From positions 1 through 64,000 of the forward strand of contig JAWUYY010000020.1 in the NCBI GenBank assembly GCA_034110565.1: a DNA stretch of 64,000 nt, in the 5' to 3' direction. This document shows positions 1 to 9,365 of the stretch, in pieces (the first letter of the stretch is position 1; each line of letters starts with the position of its first letter). The DNA comes from Bermanella sp034110565 (GTDB lineage Bacteria; Pseudomonadota; Gammaproteobacteria; Pseudomonadales; Oceanobacteraceae). Made by a program: the position numbers and the translations under genes. The notes under the pieces were generated by a model. It searched no databases and had not been told where the DNA came from. It worked only from the letters and a program-made list of their open reading frames with translations.

Positions 1-1761
1 ATCAATGGTTTCATACTCCATCAATGCGTCTTTCATCATTTCTAATTTGTCGCGGTTATCCGACAGAATTTTTTCTGCACGCTCATAACAATCTTTCAAT
101 AAGCCGGTAACTTCTGAATCTATGGTACGAGCCGTCTCATCAGAAAGATGTGACATTTGACCACCACCACCACTACCCAAGTAACCACTTTGCTCTTCAT
201 CAGTATACAACTGGGCACCTAATTTATCTGATAAGCCCCATTTGGTTACGTAATTGCGAGCGTACTGGGTTGCGCGCTCAATATCGTTGGAAGCACCCGT
301 AGTAACACCGTCTTTACCCAGCGTCATTTCTTCCGCTATGCGGCCACCGTAAAGAGAACAAATACTGCTCTCAATACCGCGCTTACTGATGGAATATCGA
401 TCCTCTTCAGGCAAAAACATGGTGACGCCCAATGCACGACCACGAGGAATAATAGACACCTTATAAACGGGGTCATGCTCAGGCACCATACGCCCTACAA
501 TTGCGTGCCCAGCCTCATGGTAAGCCGTATTAATTTTCTCTTTATCACTCATGACCATGGACTTACGCTCAGCCCCCATCATGATTTTGTCTTTGGCTTT
601 CTCGAACTCTTCCATTGAAACCGTAGTACGACCACCACGAGCAGCAAACAATGCCGCTTCGTTAACTAGGTTAGCTAAGTCAGCACCGGAAAAGCCGGGA
701 GTACCTCGGGCAATAACACGGGCATCGATGTTTTCAGATACCGGCACTTTACGCATATGCACTTTTAAAATTTGTTCGCGACCTCGAATATCCGGCAAAC
801 CAACCACAACCTGACGGTCAAAACGCCCCGGACGAAGCAATGCTGGATCCAGTACATCTGGACGGTTAGTTGCCGCAATCACGATAATACCGTCATTGCC
901 TTCAAAGCCATCCATCTCTACCAATAACTGGTTAAGCGTTTGCTCACGCTCATCATTGCCGCCGCCAATACCTACGCCACGACTACGGCCAACGGCATCG
1001 ATCTCATCGATAAATATAATGCAAGGCGCTTGTTTTTTGGCTTGATCAAACATGTCACGTACACGGGATGCACCCACGCCCACGAACATCTCCACAAAGT
1101 CAGAACCTGAGATTGAGAAGAAAGGCACTTTCGCTTCGCCAGCAATCGCTTTTGCTAATAGAGTTTTACCTGTACCCGGCTGACCGACCATCAATACACC
1201 GCGGGGAATCTGGCCGCCTAAACGTTGGTATTTAGCTGGGTCACGTAGGAATTCAACTAGCTCTTCCACATCTTCTTTGGCTTCATCACAACCAGCCACA
1301 TCTGCAAACGTCGTCTTAATTTGATCTTCGCCAAGTAGCTTAGCTTTTGACTTACCAAACGCCATTGGGCCACGGCCGCCGCCACTGCCACCTTGCATTT
1401 GACGCATGAAGAACATGAATACAGCAATAATGACTAAAATAGGGAATGAAGCGACTAATAATTGAGTCCAGATGCTTTGCTGCTCTGCTTTTTTACCCAG
1501 AACTTCGACCTTGTGCTGAAGCAAATCATCCATCATCTTTGGATCATGTCCAGGACGAATGGTTTCAAAAAGCTGACCATTACTGAATTCACCATCTATA
1601 GAGGCCCCGGCAATGGTTACTTTTTTAACTTGGCCATTTTGCACAAGCTCGATAAATTGAGAGTAAGCAATCTCTTGATTTGCAACCGGAGAATCAAGCT
1701 TTTGAAAGACTGTCAGCAAGACAGCGGCAATAATGAGCCATAAAATTAAATTCTTTGCCAT
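1..1761 (-). CDS. ftsH: ATP-dependent zinc metalloprotease FtsH (3' end outside window)
   Basis: Membrane-anchored AAA+ protease that degrades short-lived and misassembled proteins at the inner membrane. The first 587 residues are visible; the C-terminus lies off the left edge. An N-terminal membrane segment (about residues 4-20) is followed by a periplasmic stretch, a second membrane segment ending at FMFFMRQ, and a Gly-rich linker. The AAA domain has a Walker A written GQPGTGKT (Gln where Pro is common), Walker B IIFIDEID and the SRH region ATNRPDVLDPALLRPGRFD. The zinc site HEAGH starts at residue 415. The start at 1761 gives the usual MAKNLILW-type N-terminus. The rlmE gene that commonly precedes ftsH is not present upstream. 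Confidence 0.98.
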   Translation of the reverse strand, partial: MAKNLILWLIIAAVLLTVFQKLDSPVANQEIAYSQFIELVQNGQVKKVTIAGASIDGEFSNGQLFETIRPGHDPKMMDDLLQHKVEVLGKKAEQQSIWTQLLVASFPILVIIAVFMFFMRQMQGGSGGGRGPMAFGKSKAKLLGEDQIKTTFADVAGCDEAKEDVEELVEFLRDPAKYQRLGGQIPRGVLMVGQPGTGKTLLAKAIAGEAKVPFFSISGSDFVEMFVGVGASRVRDMFDQAKKQAPCIIFIDEIDAVGRSRGVGIGGGNDEREQTLNQLLVEMDGFEGNDGIIVIAATNRPDVLDPALLRPGRFDRQVVVGLPDIRGREQILKVHMRKVPVSENIDARVIARGTPGFSGADLANLVNEAALFAARGGRTTVSMEEFEKAKDKIMMGAERKSMVMSDKEKINTAYHEAGHAIVGRMVPEHDPVYKVSIIPRGRALGVTMFLPEEDRYSISKRGIESSICSLYGGRIAEEMTLGKDGVTTGASNDIERATQYARNYVTKWGLSDKLGAQLYTDEEQSGYLGSGGGGQMSHLSDETARTIDSEVTGLLKDCYERAEKILSDNRDKLEMMKDALMEYETID

Positions 1762-1900
1762 TTTAATAAAGGTCCAACCCCTAATTTGTTAGATTCTCAG
1801 TACCCTTAACAGTACTACATATTCACAGAAATAGTCACATCCACTTGTTGAGTTTGGCAAGCAATCGCCCATCACTCCAGTAAAAGTGCTAATTTTTACG

Positions 1901-1920
1901 AACCAAACCAATATTTGGTT
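1901..1920. promoter_or_regulatory. AACCAAA-N6-TTTGGTT inverted repeat upstream of ftsH
   Basis: A perfect 7-bp inverted repeat with a 6-base spacer lies about 140 bp upstream of the ftsH start. Its shape fits a repressor operator or a small hairpin. No known regulator motif is recognised, so the role is inference. Confidence 0.3.
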
Positions 1921-2149
1921 TAGTGGTTACTTATTCTTTCCCATTTCGCCTTATCTAATAGAACAAAACTGGCGAAAATTGGCTATTACCACTTATTGGG
2001 GGCCTTATTAAAAAAAACAAGGCTGACACCGACATTACAAGTAACTGCTGAGAGTCAAAACCTGTCAGCTAGTTCCTATCATTTCCTCCCAGCCTACCCC
2101 AATTCTAGATAATTACGCCTTAAACAAGGAGCTAATCGAGAATAGATCG

Positions 2150-2178
2150 TTACGACAGGTGACATGTGCTGATATAAT
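2150..2178 (+). promoter_or_regulatory. Putative sigma70 promoter of yhbY
   Basis: A perfect -10 TATAAT (2173-2178) lies 17 bases after a weak -35 TTACGA (2150-2155), about 55 bp before the yhbY ATG. The -35 matches consensus poorly, so the call rests mainly on the -10 and its position. Confidence 0.45.
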
Positions 2179-2232
2179 ACTAAAATTAGACTAACAAGTC
2201 GCAACCCCTTACATATAGAGACGTTAAAATTA

Positions 2233-2541
2233 ATGGCCCTTTCACAAGACCGTAAAAAAGCCCTTCGAACCATCGGACACAAGCTGAACCCTATCGTTAT
2301 CGTGGCTGGCAACGGTCTAAGCGAAAATGTACTGATGGAAATTGATAGAGCCCTAGAAGATCACGAGCTAATTAAAGTTAAGTACGCGGTAGGCGATCGC
2401 GAACTCAAAAACGAACTGATCGAACTAACCGAGAAAACCACTCGCTCTACTTTGATTCAAAGTATTGGTAACGTGGGCTTATTCTATCGTGCTGCGAAAG
2501 AGCCGGACCCTAAAAAATCCAATTTAGCGCAACGCTACTGA
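2233..2541 (+). CDS. yhbY: RNA-binding protein YhbY (CRM domain)
   Basis: Small CRM-domain protein that associates with pre-50S ribosomal particles. At 102 residues it is close to the usual family length. The N-terminal part (LSQDRKKALRTIGHKLNPIV) and the following GNGLSE segment are the CRM signature, the latter corresponding to the GxxG RNA-binding loop. The basic C-terminus is typical. It is transcribed away from ftsH, an arrangement conserved in gammaproteobacteria, although normally rlmE stands between them. It ends in a bidirectional terminator shared with the next gene. Confidence 0.95.
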   Translation: MALSQDRKKALRTIGHKLNPIVIVAGNGLSENVLMEIDRALEDHELIKVKYAVGDRELKNELIELTEKTTRSTLIQSIGNVGLFYRAAKEPDPKKSNLAQRY

Positions 2542-2562
2542 TTTTAATCCGAGCATCAAAAT

Positions 2563-2593
2563 AAAAAAAGCCGCTCATTGAGCGGCTTTTTTT
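2563..2593. terminator. Bidirectional terminator between yhbY and lipoprotein gene
   Basis: An 8-bp GC-rich stem (AGCCGCTC/GAGCGGCT) with a 3-base loop is flanked by an A-run and a T-run, so it can end the converging transcripts of yhbY and the following minus-strand gene. Confidence 0.9.
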
Positions 2594-2598
2594 ATTTT

Positions 2599-3444
2599 CT
2601 ATTGGTTGATTTGTTTGTTTTGCTGGATTTCATTTTCTCTATTAATCAAGTAAGTCATTTTATCCTTGATCTTATTACGCTGCACACTTTCACCCGAAGG
2701 CGAATAGTGCGTCCTAGGTTTAGCTCTCTTACCTAAGAATGCTTTACGACTCTTCTGCCATTGACAACTTTCCCAGCCTTCTAATGGCATTCTAAACACC
2801 TGTGCTACACCTTTAGCATCTTTAAATTCACCGCCTATGGATGCCATTAATGGCGCCTGATCATCAGCAGACAGCACCAACCAAAATTTTCGTGTCATAC
2901 CCGGTGGAATCTCAATATCACTGCCGACCAAATAATTACCCATCACCGGTGCCGATGTTTCAATTTGATTGATGCCCCTTGTAATTTCCACTCCCGTTCT
3001 GCCCAACGCATTGCCAGCGTACAAGGTGGCGCCCGTAGCTTGAGCCGCATTATTGTCAGTTGCCATCAAACCCAATCCAACTCCAGCTACTGCCAATGAT
3101 GTAACAACATCATTGTGATCCTGCTGCTTTTGCCTGTGACCCTCTCCTTCTCGCCATAGAGCTAAACGCTTACCTTTTATAACGGAAAAAAGCGCATTAG
3201 ACTGATAAGGAAAACTCAGTTCAAGATCTGAGAGTGCTTGCCAATGCGAAGTAGGATTCTCGATAGAAAAATCAAGGTAAGCAAAATAATCACTGCAATT
3301 ATATGGACTAAATCTGGCACTGATTTTAAGGGGAGAACTGGAGCGACCACCGTCGACCGCTGAAATATCGGCAAAATCTCCCAACTGATTACTGGCACAG
3401 CCCGTTAAATAAACCATGGCAAACAGCGACACTAATTTGTGCAT
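2599..3444 (-). CDS. Hypothetical outer-membrane-type lipoprotein
   Basis: I do not recognise the family. The 281-residue product starts with a short lipoprotein signal whose lipobox LTGC places the lipidated Cys at residue 16, so it should be exported and anchored. A hydrophobic, Gly/Ala-rich stretch (about residues 112-150, including LAVAGVGLGLMA) interrupts an otherwise beta-like sequence, and the last 50 residues are strongly basic and Gln/Asn-rich. A bidirectional terminator follows it and the purL terminator lies upstream, so it is probably transcribed alone. Confidence 0.75.
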   Translation of the reverse strand: MHKLVSLFAMVYLTGCASNQLGDFADISAVDGGRSSSPLKISARFSPYNCSDYFAYLDFSIENPTSHWQALSDLELSFPYQSNALFSVIKGKRLALWREGEGHRQKQQDHNDVVTSLAVAGVGLGLMATDNNAAQATGATLYAGNALGRTGVEITRGINQIETSAPVMGNYLVGSDIEIPPGMTRKFWLVLSADDQAPLMASIGGEFKDAKGVAQVFRMPLEGWESCQWQKSRKAFLGKRAKPRTHYSPSGESVQRNKIKDKMTYLINRENEIQQNKQINQ

Positions 3445-3510
3445 TTAAAAATCCCTTTCATTATTAATACGCAATCTAGTGTGATAACAAATTCATATGA
3501 AAGTTACATG

Positions 3511-3536
3511 AAAAAGGCCGCATAAGCGGCCTTTTT
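3511..3536 (-). terminator. Terminator of purL
   Basis: Stem GGCCGC/GCGGCC with a 4-base loop lies between A and T runs, downstream of purL on the minus strand and upstream of the lipoprotein gene. Its symmetry could also work in the other direction. Confidence 0.88.
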
Positions 3537-3573
3537 ACTCAAACAAATTGTCTTATAAATAAGACAATTGTGT

Positions 3574-6500
3574 TTATTTACACCAAGCGCGAGCATTTCG
3601 GAACATGCGCATCCAAGCGCCATCTTCACTCCACTCATCTGGCACATAGCTGTTTTGCACCGCGCGAAATACACGTTCAGGGTGAGGCATCATGATAGTT
3701 ACGCGACCACCTGCGCCTGTAAGCCCGGTAATACCATCAACCGAACCGTTCGGGTTCGCAGGGTATTGCTCGGTTACTAAGCCAAAGTTATCCACATAGC
3801 GCAGAGCCACCTGACCTTGCTTGGTAACTGACTCAATATCAGTCGCCTGAGCAAACTCAGCATGGCCTTCACCGTGGGCCACGGCGATTGGCATACGCGA
3901 GCCTTCCATGCCTGCTAGCATGATGGAATCACTCTTTTGCACTTCAACCATGGCAACACGAGCTTCAAACTGTTCCGATTGGTTGCGCACAAAGTGTGGC
4001 CAATGGTCGGAGCCTGGAATCAACTCATGTAAGTTAGATAGCATCTGACAACCGTTACACACACCAAGTGTAAAGGTGTCTTCACGCTCAAAGAACGCCT
4101 TGAATTGCTCGCGGGCAATGTCGTTAAACAGGATGGATTTCGCCCAACCTTCACCGGCACCTAATACGTCACCGTAAGAGAAGCCGCCACAAGCAACCAA
4201 GCCACGAAAACCGTCTAAGGTGACACGGCCCGACAGTACATCGCTCATATGAACATCGACAGTATTAAAGCCGGCCTTATCAAACGCAGCCGCCATTTCA
4301 ATCTGACCGTTCACGCCCTGCTCTCGTAAGATGGCAACACTTGGGCGCTCACCTTTGGCGATTAAGTCTGTTACGATATTCTCGTTCACATCAAAGGTTA
4401 ACTCAGCATGTAAACCTGGGTTATCGGCATCCAGCAAGCCATCAAACTCTTGCTTGGCACAGTCTGCATTATCACGCATGGCTTGAACTTCATAAGACGT
4501 GCGTGACCATAAACGCTGTAAATTAACACGCGTGTCACTGAATAAAGACTCACCGTTTAATTCAACCACAAGTGTGTCGTCATCATTTAAGTTGGCAACA
4601 ACCGCCGTACAATCACCAAGACCTGCTGCACTTAATTGCGCAAGTACGAATTCAGTGTCGTCTTGACGCACTTGAATCACCGCACCGAGCTCTTCAGCAA
4701 ATAGCGCAGGAATCACATCGGCTTGAGAGTCAGCCAGTGCATCTAATTTAATATTTAAACCCACATGTCCAGCAAAACTCATCTCCGTCAGAGTCGCCCA
4801 TAGGCCACCATCTGAACGGTCATGATAGGCCATGATTTTGTCGTCTTGGTTTAGCCCTTGAATCACAGCAAAGAAGGCTTTTAAGTCTTCTGCGTCATCT
4901 ACGTCAGGCACTTCATTACCTAACTGATCAAATACTTGTGTCAGCGCCGATGCGCCTAAACGATTTTGGCCACGACCAAGGTCGATCAAGATTAAGTCTG
5001 TCTCTTCTTCATCGCCACGCAGTTGTGGTGTTAGGGTTTTACGTGCATCCACAACAGGCGCGAAGCCCGTTACTACCAATGACATTGGCGAAGTAACGGT
5101 TTTCTCTTCACCGCTTTGCTCACTCCACTTGGTTTTCATGGACATGGAGTCCTTACCAACTGGAATGGTTAAATCTAACTGTGGGCATAATTCCATGCCC
5201 ACCGCTTTAACGGTTTGATACAGTTTTTCGTCTTCGCCTGGGTGGCCAGCGGCGCACATCCAGTTAGCCGACAACTTAATATTGCTCAGCTTTTCAATAC
5301 TAGAAGCCGCGATATTCGTAATCACTTCACCCACCGCCATACGGCCAGAAGCTGGTGCGTTAATTAACGCAGAAGGTGTGCGCTCACCCATGGCCATGGC
5401 TTCGCCTGTGTAGCCATCGTAAGACGCTGTTGTCACGGCAACATCAGATACTGGCACCTGCCAAGGACCCACGAACTGATCACGAGCAACGGTACCTGTA
5501 ATGGAGCGGTCACCTATGGTGATCAAGAAGCTTTTGCTGGCCACAGCAGGCAATTGCAGTACGCGCTCCGCCGCTTCTTTCAATTCAATGCCGTCCAGAT
5601 TCACTGCTGGCAAATCAAGATCAAAGCGATCCGCTGTGCGGTGCATGCGCGGGGCTTTACCGAGCAGTACTTGCAGCGGCAAGTCCACAGGGTTATTACC
5701 AAAGTGGCTATCTGAAACCGTTAGGTGCTGTTCTTCAGTGGCTTCACCGATCACGGCAAATGGGCAACGCTCACGCTGACAAATCTCTTCAAACTGAGCT
5801 AGGTTTTCAGGGGCTACCGAAAGCACATAACGCTCTTGGGATTCATTACACCAAACCGCAAGTGGGCTCATGCCTGGCTCATCGTTTGGAATATTACGCA
5901 GCTCAAACTTACCGCCGCGACCAGCATCGTTTACCAGCTCAGGGAAAGCATTGGATAAACCGCCTGCGCCTACGTCATGAATAAACACGATTGGGTTCTC
6001 TTCACCTAGCTGCCAGCAGCGGTCGATCACTTCCTGACAACGACGCTCCATTTCTGGATTACCACGCTGTACGGATGCAAAATCTAAATCTTCGTTTTGT
6101 TCGCCACCATCAACCGATGATGCCGCGCCGCCGCCTAAACCAATTTGCATGGCTGGGCCACCCAATGCGATTAATTTACCGCCAACTGGAATCTCTTTTT
6201 TCTGTACGTGTTCTTCGCGAATATTACCGTAACCGCCGGCAATCATGATGGGCTTGTGATAACCGCGAACGCCATCACTGGCTTTGTCTTCATAGGTCCG
6301 GAAATAACCACACAGGTTAGGACGACCAAACTCATTATTAAACGCCGCACCACCAATTGGGCCTTCCAGCATAATATCTAATGCAGACGCAATTCGAGTC
6401 GGTTTGCCGTATTGGCTTTCCCAAGGTTGCTCGTAACCAGGAATTTTTAAATCAGAAACCGTAAAACCAGATAACCCGGCTTTTGGCTTAGAGCCGATAC

Positions 6501-7452
6501 CCGTAGCGCCTTCGTCACGAATCTCACCACCACTGCCTGTAGCGGCACCAGAGAACGGCGCAATCGCGGTTGGATGGTTATGGGTTTCTACTTTCATCAA
6601 GATAGCCATTTGCTCTTGATGATAACGGTATTCTTTTGAGCCTGGATCTGGGAAGAAGCGACCTGCTTCAGAGCCGCGAATAACTGAAGCGTTGTCTTTA
6701 TAAGCCGACAAGATATTTTCGCTGAAGTGCTCATAGGTGTTCTTGATCATTTGGAACAAGGACTTGTCTTGCGCTTGGCCGTCAAGATCCCAAGTCGCAT
6801 TGAAAATTTTATGACGACAATGCTCTGAGTTTGCCTGCGCAAACATCATCAGTTCGATGTCGTTCGGGTTGCGACCTAGTTTTTTGTAGTTTTCTACTAA
6901 GTATTCGATTTCATCATCAGCGAGCGCTAGACCCAGCTCTTTATTGGCAATATCTAATGCCGCACTGCCACCTGATAAAATATCTACTTGGGACATAGGC
7001 GCTGGTTCTGCATGACTGAACAAAGCTTGAGCATCATCAAAGTGAGTTAGCGTCGTTTCAACCATGCGATCAAATAAGTGCGCTTGAATACCGGCAACAT
7101 CATCGCTACCTGTCACCCAATAAGCGACACCGCGCTCTAAACGTTTGATTTTGTTCAAACCACAGTTATTAGCAATGTCCGTCGCTTTTGAAGACCAAGG
7201 ACTAATCGTACCCATGCGTGGTACCACTAATATCATTTTGCCATTTGGTTGTTCTACTTGAGCCTTTGGGCCATAGCGCAATATGCGCTCTAATACAGAA
7301 TGTTCTTGGTCATTAAGATCTTCAAGAGTTTCAGCAAAATGCACAAATTCACCATAAACAGAAGTGACCTCTGGATGAGTGGTTTGAATTTTTGCGAGTA
7401 GCTTTTCACGACGAAAGGCAGAAAGTGCAGGAGCACCGGACAGTTTGAGCAT
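3574..7452 (-). CDS. purL: Phosphoribosylformylglycinamidine synthase (FGAM synthetase)
   Basis: Fourth step of de novo purine synthesis: FGAR + ATP + glutamine to FGAM. The 1292 residues match the large single-chain gammaproteobacterial form. In order: N-terminal PurS-like domain, linker, two AIRS-type ATP-binding halves (KVETHNHPTAIAPFSGAATG near residue 290; GAGGLSNAFPE), and a C-terminal class I glutamine amidotransferase. That domain has its nucleophile in GVCNGCQM (Cys1132) and the HGEGHAEF His/Glu region. It has a spacer to itself and its own terminator. The spacer carries a 13-base string also present upstream of guaB. Confidence 0.99.
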   Translation of the reverse strand: MLKLSGAPALSAFRREKLLAKIQTTHPEVTSVYGEFVHFAETLEDLNDQEHSVLERILRYGPKAQVEQPNGKMILVVPRMGTISPWSSKATDIANNCGLNKIKRLERGVAYWVTGSDDVAGIQAHLFDRMVETTLTHFDDAQALFSHAEPAPMSQVDILSGGSAALDIANKELGLALADDEIEYLVENYKKLGRNPNDIELMMFAQANSEHCRHKIFNATWDLDGQAQDKSLFQMIKNTYEHFSENILSAYKDNASVIRGSEAGRFFPDPGSKEYRYHQEQMAILMKVETHNHPTAIAPFSGAATGSGGEIRDEGATGIGSKPKAGLSGFTVSDLKIPGYEQPWESQYGKPTRIASALDIMLEGPIGGAAFNNEFGRPNLCGYFRTYEDKASDGVRGYHKPIMIAGGYGNIREEHVQKKEIPVGGKLIALGGPAMQIGLGGGAASSVDGGEQNEDLDFASVQRGNPEMERRCQEVIDRCWQLGEENPIVFIHDVGAGGLSNAFPELVNDAGRGGKFELRNIPNDEPGMSPLAVWCNESQERYVLSVAPENLAQFEEICQRERCPFAVIGEATEEQHLTVSDSHFGNNPVDLPLQVLLGKAPRMHRTADRFDLDLPAVNLDGIELKEAAERVLQLPAVASKSFLITIGDRSITGTVARDQFVGPWQVPVSDVAVTTASYDGYTGEAMAMGERTPSALINAPASGRMAVGEVITNIAASSIEKLSNIKLSANWMCAAGHPGEDEKLYQTVKAVGMELCPQLDLTIPVGKDSMSMKTKWSEQSGEEKTVTSPMSLVVTGFAPVVDARKTLTPQLRGDEEETDLILIDLGRGQNRLGASALTQVFDQLGNEVPDVDDAEDLKAFFAVIQGLNQDDKIMAYHDRSDGGLWATLTEMSFAGHVGLNIKLDALADSQADVIPALFAEELGAVIQVRQDDTEFVLAQLSAAGLGDCTAVVANLNDDDTLVVELNGESLFSDTRVNLQRLWSRTSYEVQAMRDNADCAKQEFDGLLDADNPGLHAELTFDVNENIVTDLIAKGERPSVAILREQGVNGQIEMAAAFDKAGFNTVDVHMSDVLSGRVTLDGFRGLVACGGFSYGDVLGAGEGWAKSILFNDIAREQFKAFFEREDTFTLGVCNGCQMLSNLHELIPGSDHWPHFVRNQSEQFEARVAMVEVQKSDSIMLAGMEGSRMPIAVAHGEGHAEFAQATDIESVTKQGQVALRYVDNFGLVTEQYPANPNGSVDGITGLTGAGGRVTIMMPHPERVFRAVQNSYVPDEWSEDGAWMRMFRNARAWCK

Positions 7453-7493
7453 TGCTGTTCAGCCTACTGTTAAGTAAGAGGTGGAATTTAAGA

Positions 7494-7506
7494 GCGCGTA
7501 ATTCTA
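7494..7506 (-). promoter_or_regulatory. TAGAATTACGCGC element upstream of purL (shared with guaB)
   Basis: Read on the purL strand this is a -10-like TAGAAT followed by a GC-rich segment, 42-54 bases before the ATG. The identical 13-mer occurs upstream of guaB (18413-18425). A GC-rich discriminator after the -10 is typical of growth-rate/ppGpp-controlled promoters. No good -35 is visible, so its promoter role is inferred. Confidence 0.45.
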
Positions 7507-7689
7507 ATGGAAAGGAGCCTATGTCACCAGCTTTAAACGTGTGTTTATTTGTGCTTTACACACGGCATATCGGACTTGCACAATAAGCAAAGTGGTACTA
7601 TATAGCCATATAGCTAAATGATCTAAAAGTAACCAGATCAACAACCACGGGGCTTGAAGGTGATTTATGTGAATTCTGACCAACATTGT

Positions 7690-7717
7690 CCGACACAAGC
7701 ATTTGGAGCTTTATAAT
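7690..7717 (+). promoter_or_regulatory. Putative sigma70 promoter of mltF
   Basis: Perfect -10 TATAAT at 7712-7717 with a CCGACA -35-like hexamer at 7690-7695 (16-base spacing), about 65 bp before the mltF start. Confidence 0.45.
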
Positions 7718-7781
7718 CTATCAGTTTAAAATATGACACAGGTCACAATTTAGCATTAACTAATATATAAGGAGGGCACCT

Positions 7782-9257
7782 ATGCAGCAGCACCTTGCAA
7801 GCAAACAACAATGGCTATTAAAAGCTAGTTGCGCATTATGTCTTCTATGTATCGTTATTGTCTTAGCTATGAGCTCAGGCAGTCGCCAAGATTACGATGA
7901 CATAATGGATAGTGGTACATTAAAAATTATCACTCGTAACAGCCCGACCACCTATTACCAAGATAAAGACCAGATATCAGGCTTTGAGTATGAGCTGGCA
8001 AAAATGTTTGCACAGTACCTAGGGGTTGAACTCCAAGTGACCGTGGCCGACAATCTTGATGACCTAATATCTGAAGTGGAAGCCGGTAATGTAGCATTTG
8101 CAGCCGCTGGTTTAACCATCACCCCAAATCGCACTGAACGCGTGCGTTTCGCCAGCAGTTATTTAGATGTAAAACAAAAGCTGGTTTATAGAATTGATCA
8201 AAAGCGTCCTAAAGAATTAAAGAGCTTACTTGGTAAAACCTTAGTAGTGACGGCTCATTCTAGTCACGCGCAGCATTTACACACTTTACAGAAAACGTTA
8301 CCACAACTGACTTGGATTGAGCGAGATGACGCAGAAGTCTCCGAATTAGTTCAGATGGTTGAAAATGGTGAAATTGATTACACAATAGTCGACAGTAATG
8401 AATTCGATGCACTTGCAGGCTTTTATCCGAACGTCGCCAGCGCTATGGACCTAGGTGAAACCCAGCAATTAGCGTGGGCATTTTCAAAGCTTTCAGACAA
8501 TAGCTTACTGAATAAATCTAGTGAGTTTTTCAAACTGATTCGTGAGACAGGCTTACTTTCTCAACTAGAAGAACGCTATTACGGCCACCTTAATCAAATT
8601 GACAACGTAGGTACGCTTACCTTCTTACACCAGGCTGACCAGCGCCTGCACAATTATCAAAAATTATTCGAACAAGAAGCTGCCAACCACGATATCGATT
8701 GGCGTTTACTGGCAGCGATTGGCTATCAAGAAAGCCACTGGAAAGCACGAGCCCGTTCTCGTACCGGTGTACGTGGCCTAATGATGCTTACACGCTCTAC
8801 TGCAAAAGAAATGGGTGTTAAGAACCGCTTAGATGCAAAACAAAGCATTAAGGGTGGCAGTGCCTACTTTGCCAAATTGAAAAAACGCTTTGAGCACATC
8901 AACGAACCTGATCGTACTTGGATTGCACTGGCCGCCTATAACGTTGGCGCAGGCCATGTAAGAGACGCACAAAAGCTGACTAAGAAACGTGGCGGAGACC
9001 CTGAGCGTTGGATGGATATCAAAGAAACCCTACCGTTGCTTGCACAGAAAAAATATTACAAGAAAACCAAATATGGTTTTGCTCGTGGCTATGAGCCAGT
9101 TGAGTATGTACAGAATATTCGTCGTTTCTACGATCTGCTGGTTTGGCGTGAACAACCTGAACCTAGCTACAACATAAGCAGTAGCAGCAATGGCGAATCA
9201 TTCTTCACCGCCGACAGTGGCTTCAAAACGATTCCGCCTTTAACCGTAATCAACTGA
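7782..9257 (+). CDS. mltF: Membrane-bound lytic murein transglycosylase F
   Basis: Cleaves the glycan strand of peptidoglycan with 1,6-anhydro product formation. The 491 residues comprise an N-terminal hydrophobic segment (about 15-32), a periplasmic solute-binding-type regulatory domain (about 45-275) and a C-terminal SLT domain. The catalytic Glu is in GYQESHW (Glu317), followed by GVRGLMMLT and AAYNVGAGHV. The hydrophobic segment has no clear lipobox, so anchoring may be by an uncleaved helix. A strong ribosome site (AAGGAGGG) supports the start. The purL-mltF divergent pair is a conserved gammaproteobacterial neighbourhood. Confidence 0.96.
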   Translation: MQQHLASKQQWLLKASCALCLLCIVIVLAMSSGSRQDYDDIMDSGTLKIITRNSPTTYYQDKDQISGFEYELAKMFAQYLGVELQVTVADNLDDLISEVEAGNVAFAAAGLTITPNRTERVRFASSYLDVKQKLVYRIDQKRPKELKSLLGKTLVVTAHSSHAQHLHTLQKTLPQLTWIERDDAEVSELVQMVENGEIDYTIVDSNEFDALAGFYPNVASAMDLGETQQLAWAFSKLSDNSLLNKSSEFFKLIRETGLLSQLEERYYGHLNQIDNVGTLTFLHQADQRLHNYQKLFEQEAANHDIDWRLLAAIGYQESHWKARARSRTGVRGLMMLTRSTAKEMGVKNRLDAKQSIKGGSAYFAKLKKRFEHINEPDRTWIALAAYNVGAGHVRDAQKLTKKRGGDPERWMDIKETLPLLAQKKYYKKTKYGFARGYEPVEYVQNIRRFYDLLVWREQPEPSYNISSSSNGESFFTADSGFKTIPPLTVIN

Positions 9258-9287
9258 TTGCGCTAAAAGCAAACGATTGACCTTTTT

Positions 9288-9312
9288 TACCGGCTTAGGC
9301 CGGTATTTTTTT
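9288..9312. terminator. Terminator between mltF and tadA
   Basis: Stem TACCGGC/GCCGGTA with a TTAG loop has a T-run on the plus side and a shorter A-rich flank on the other, consistent with ending mltF and possibly tadA. Confidence 0.85.
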
Positions 9313-9365
9313 ATCCACACAATGTACGGTATGGCTTGTGCCATAAGAGCCCCAAAACGCACCAT

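Larger units (their letters stand above)
1762..2232. other. 471-bp divergent spacer between ftsH and yhbY, no gene seen
   Basis: This spacer separates ftsH (minus) from yhbY (plus). Both strands contain frequent stops and I find no remnant of the methyltransferase RlmE that usually sits here beside ftsH. It must hold the promoters of both flanking genes. It contains a 7-bp inverted repeat at 1901-1920 and a TATAAT at 2173-2178. Confidence 0.6.
7453..7781. other. 329-bp divergent spacer between purL and mltF
   Basis: No coding signal is seen. It holds the purL leader on the minus strand, with the 13-base string shared with guaB, and a mltF promoter candidate on the plus strand with a perfect TATAAT. 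I see no clear PurR-type palindrome. Confidence 0.55.

Noticed and set aside
2094..2312. 72-residue minus-strand ORF opposite the yhbY start
   Set aside because: It overlaps the well-supported yhbY coding start, has no ribosome site and no recognisable motif.
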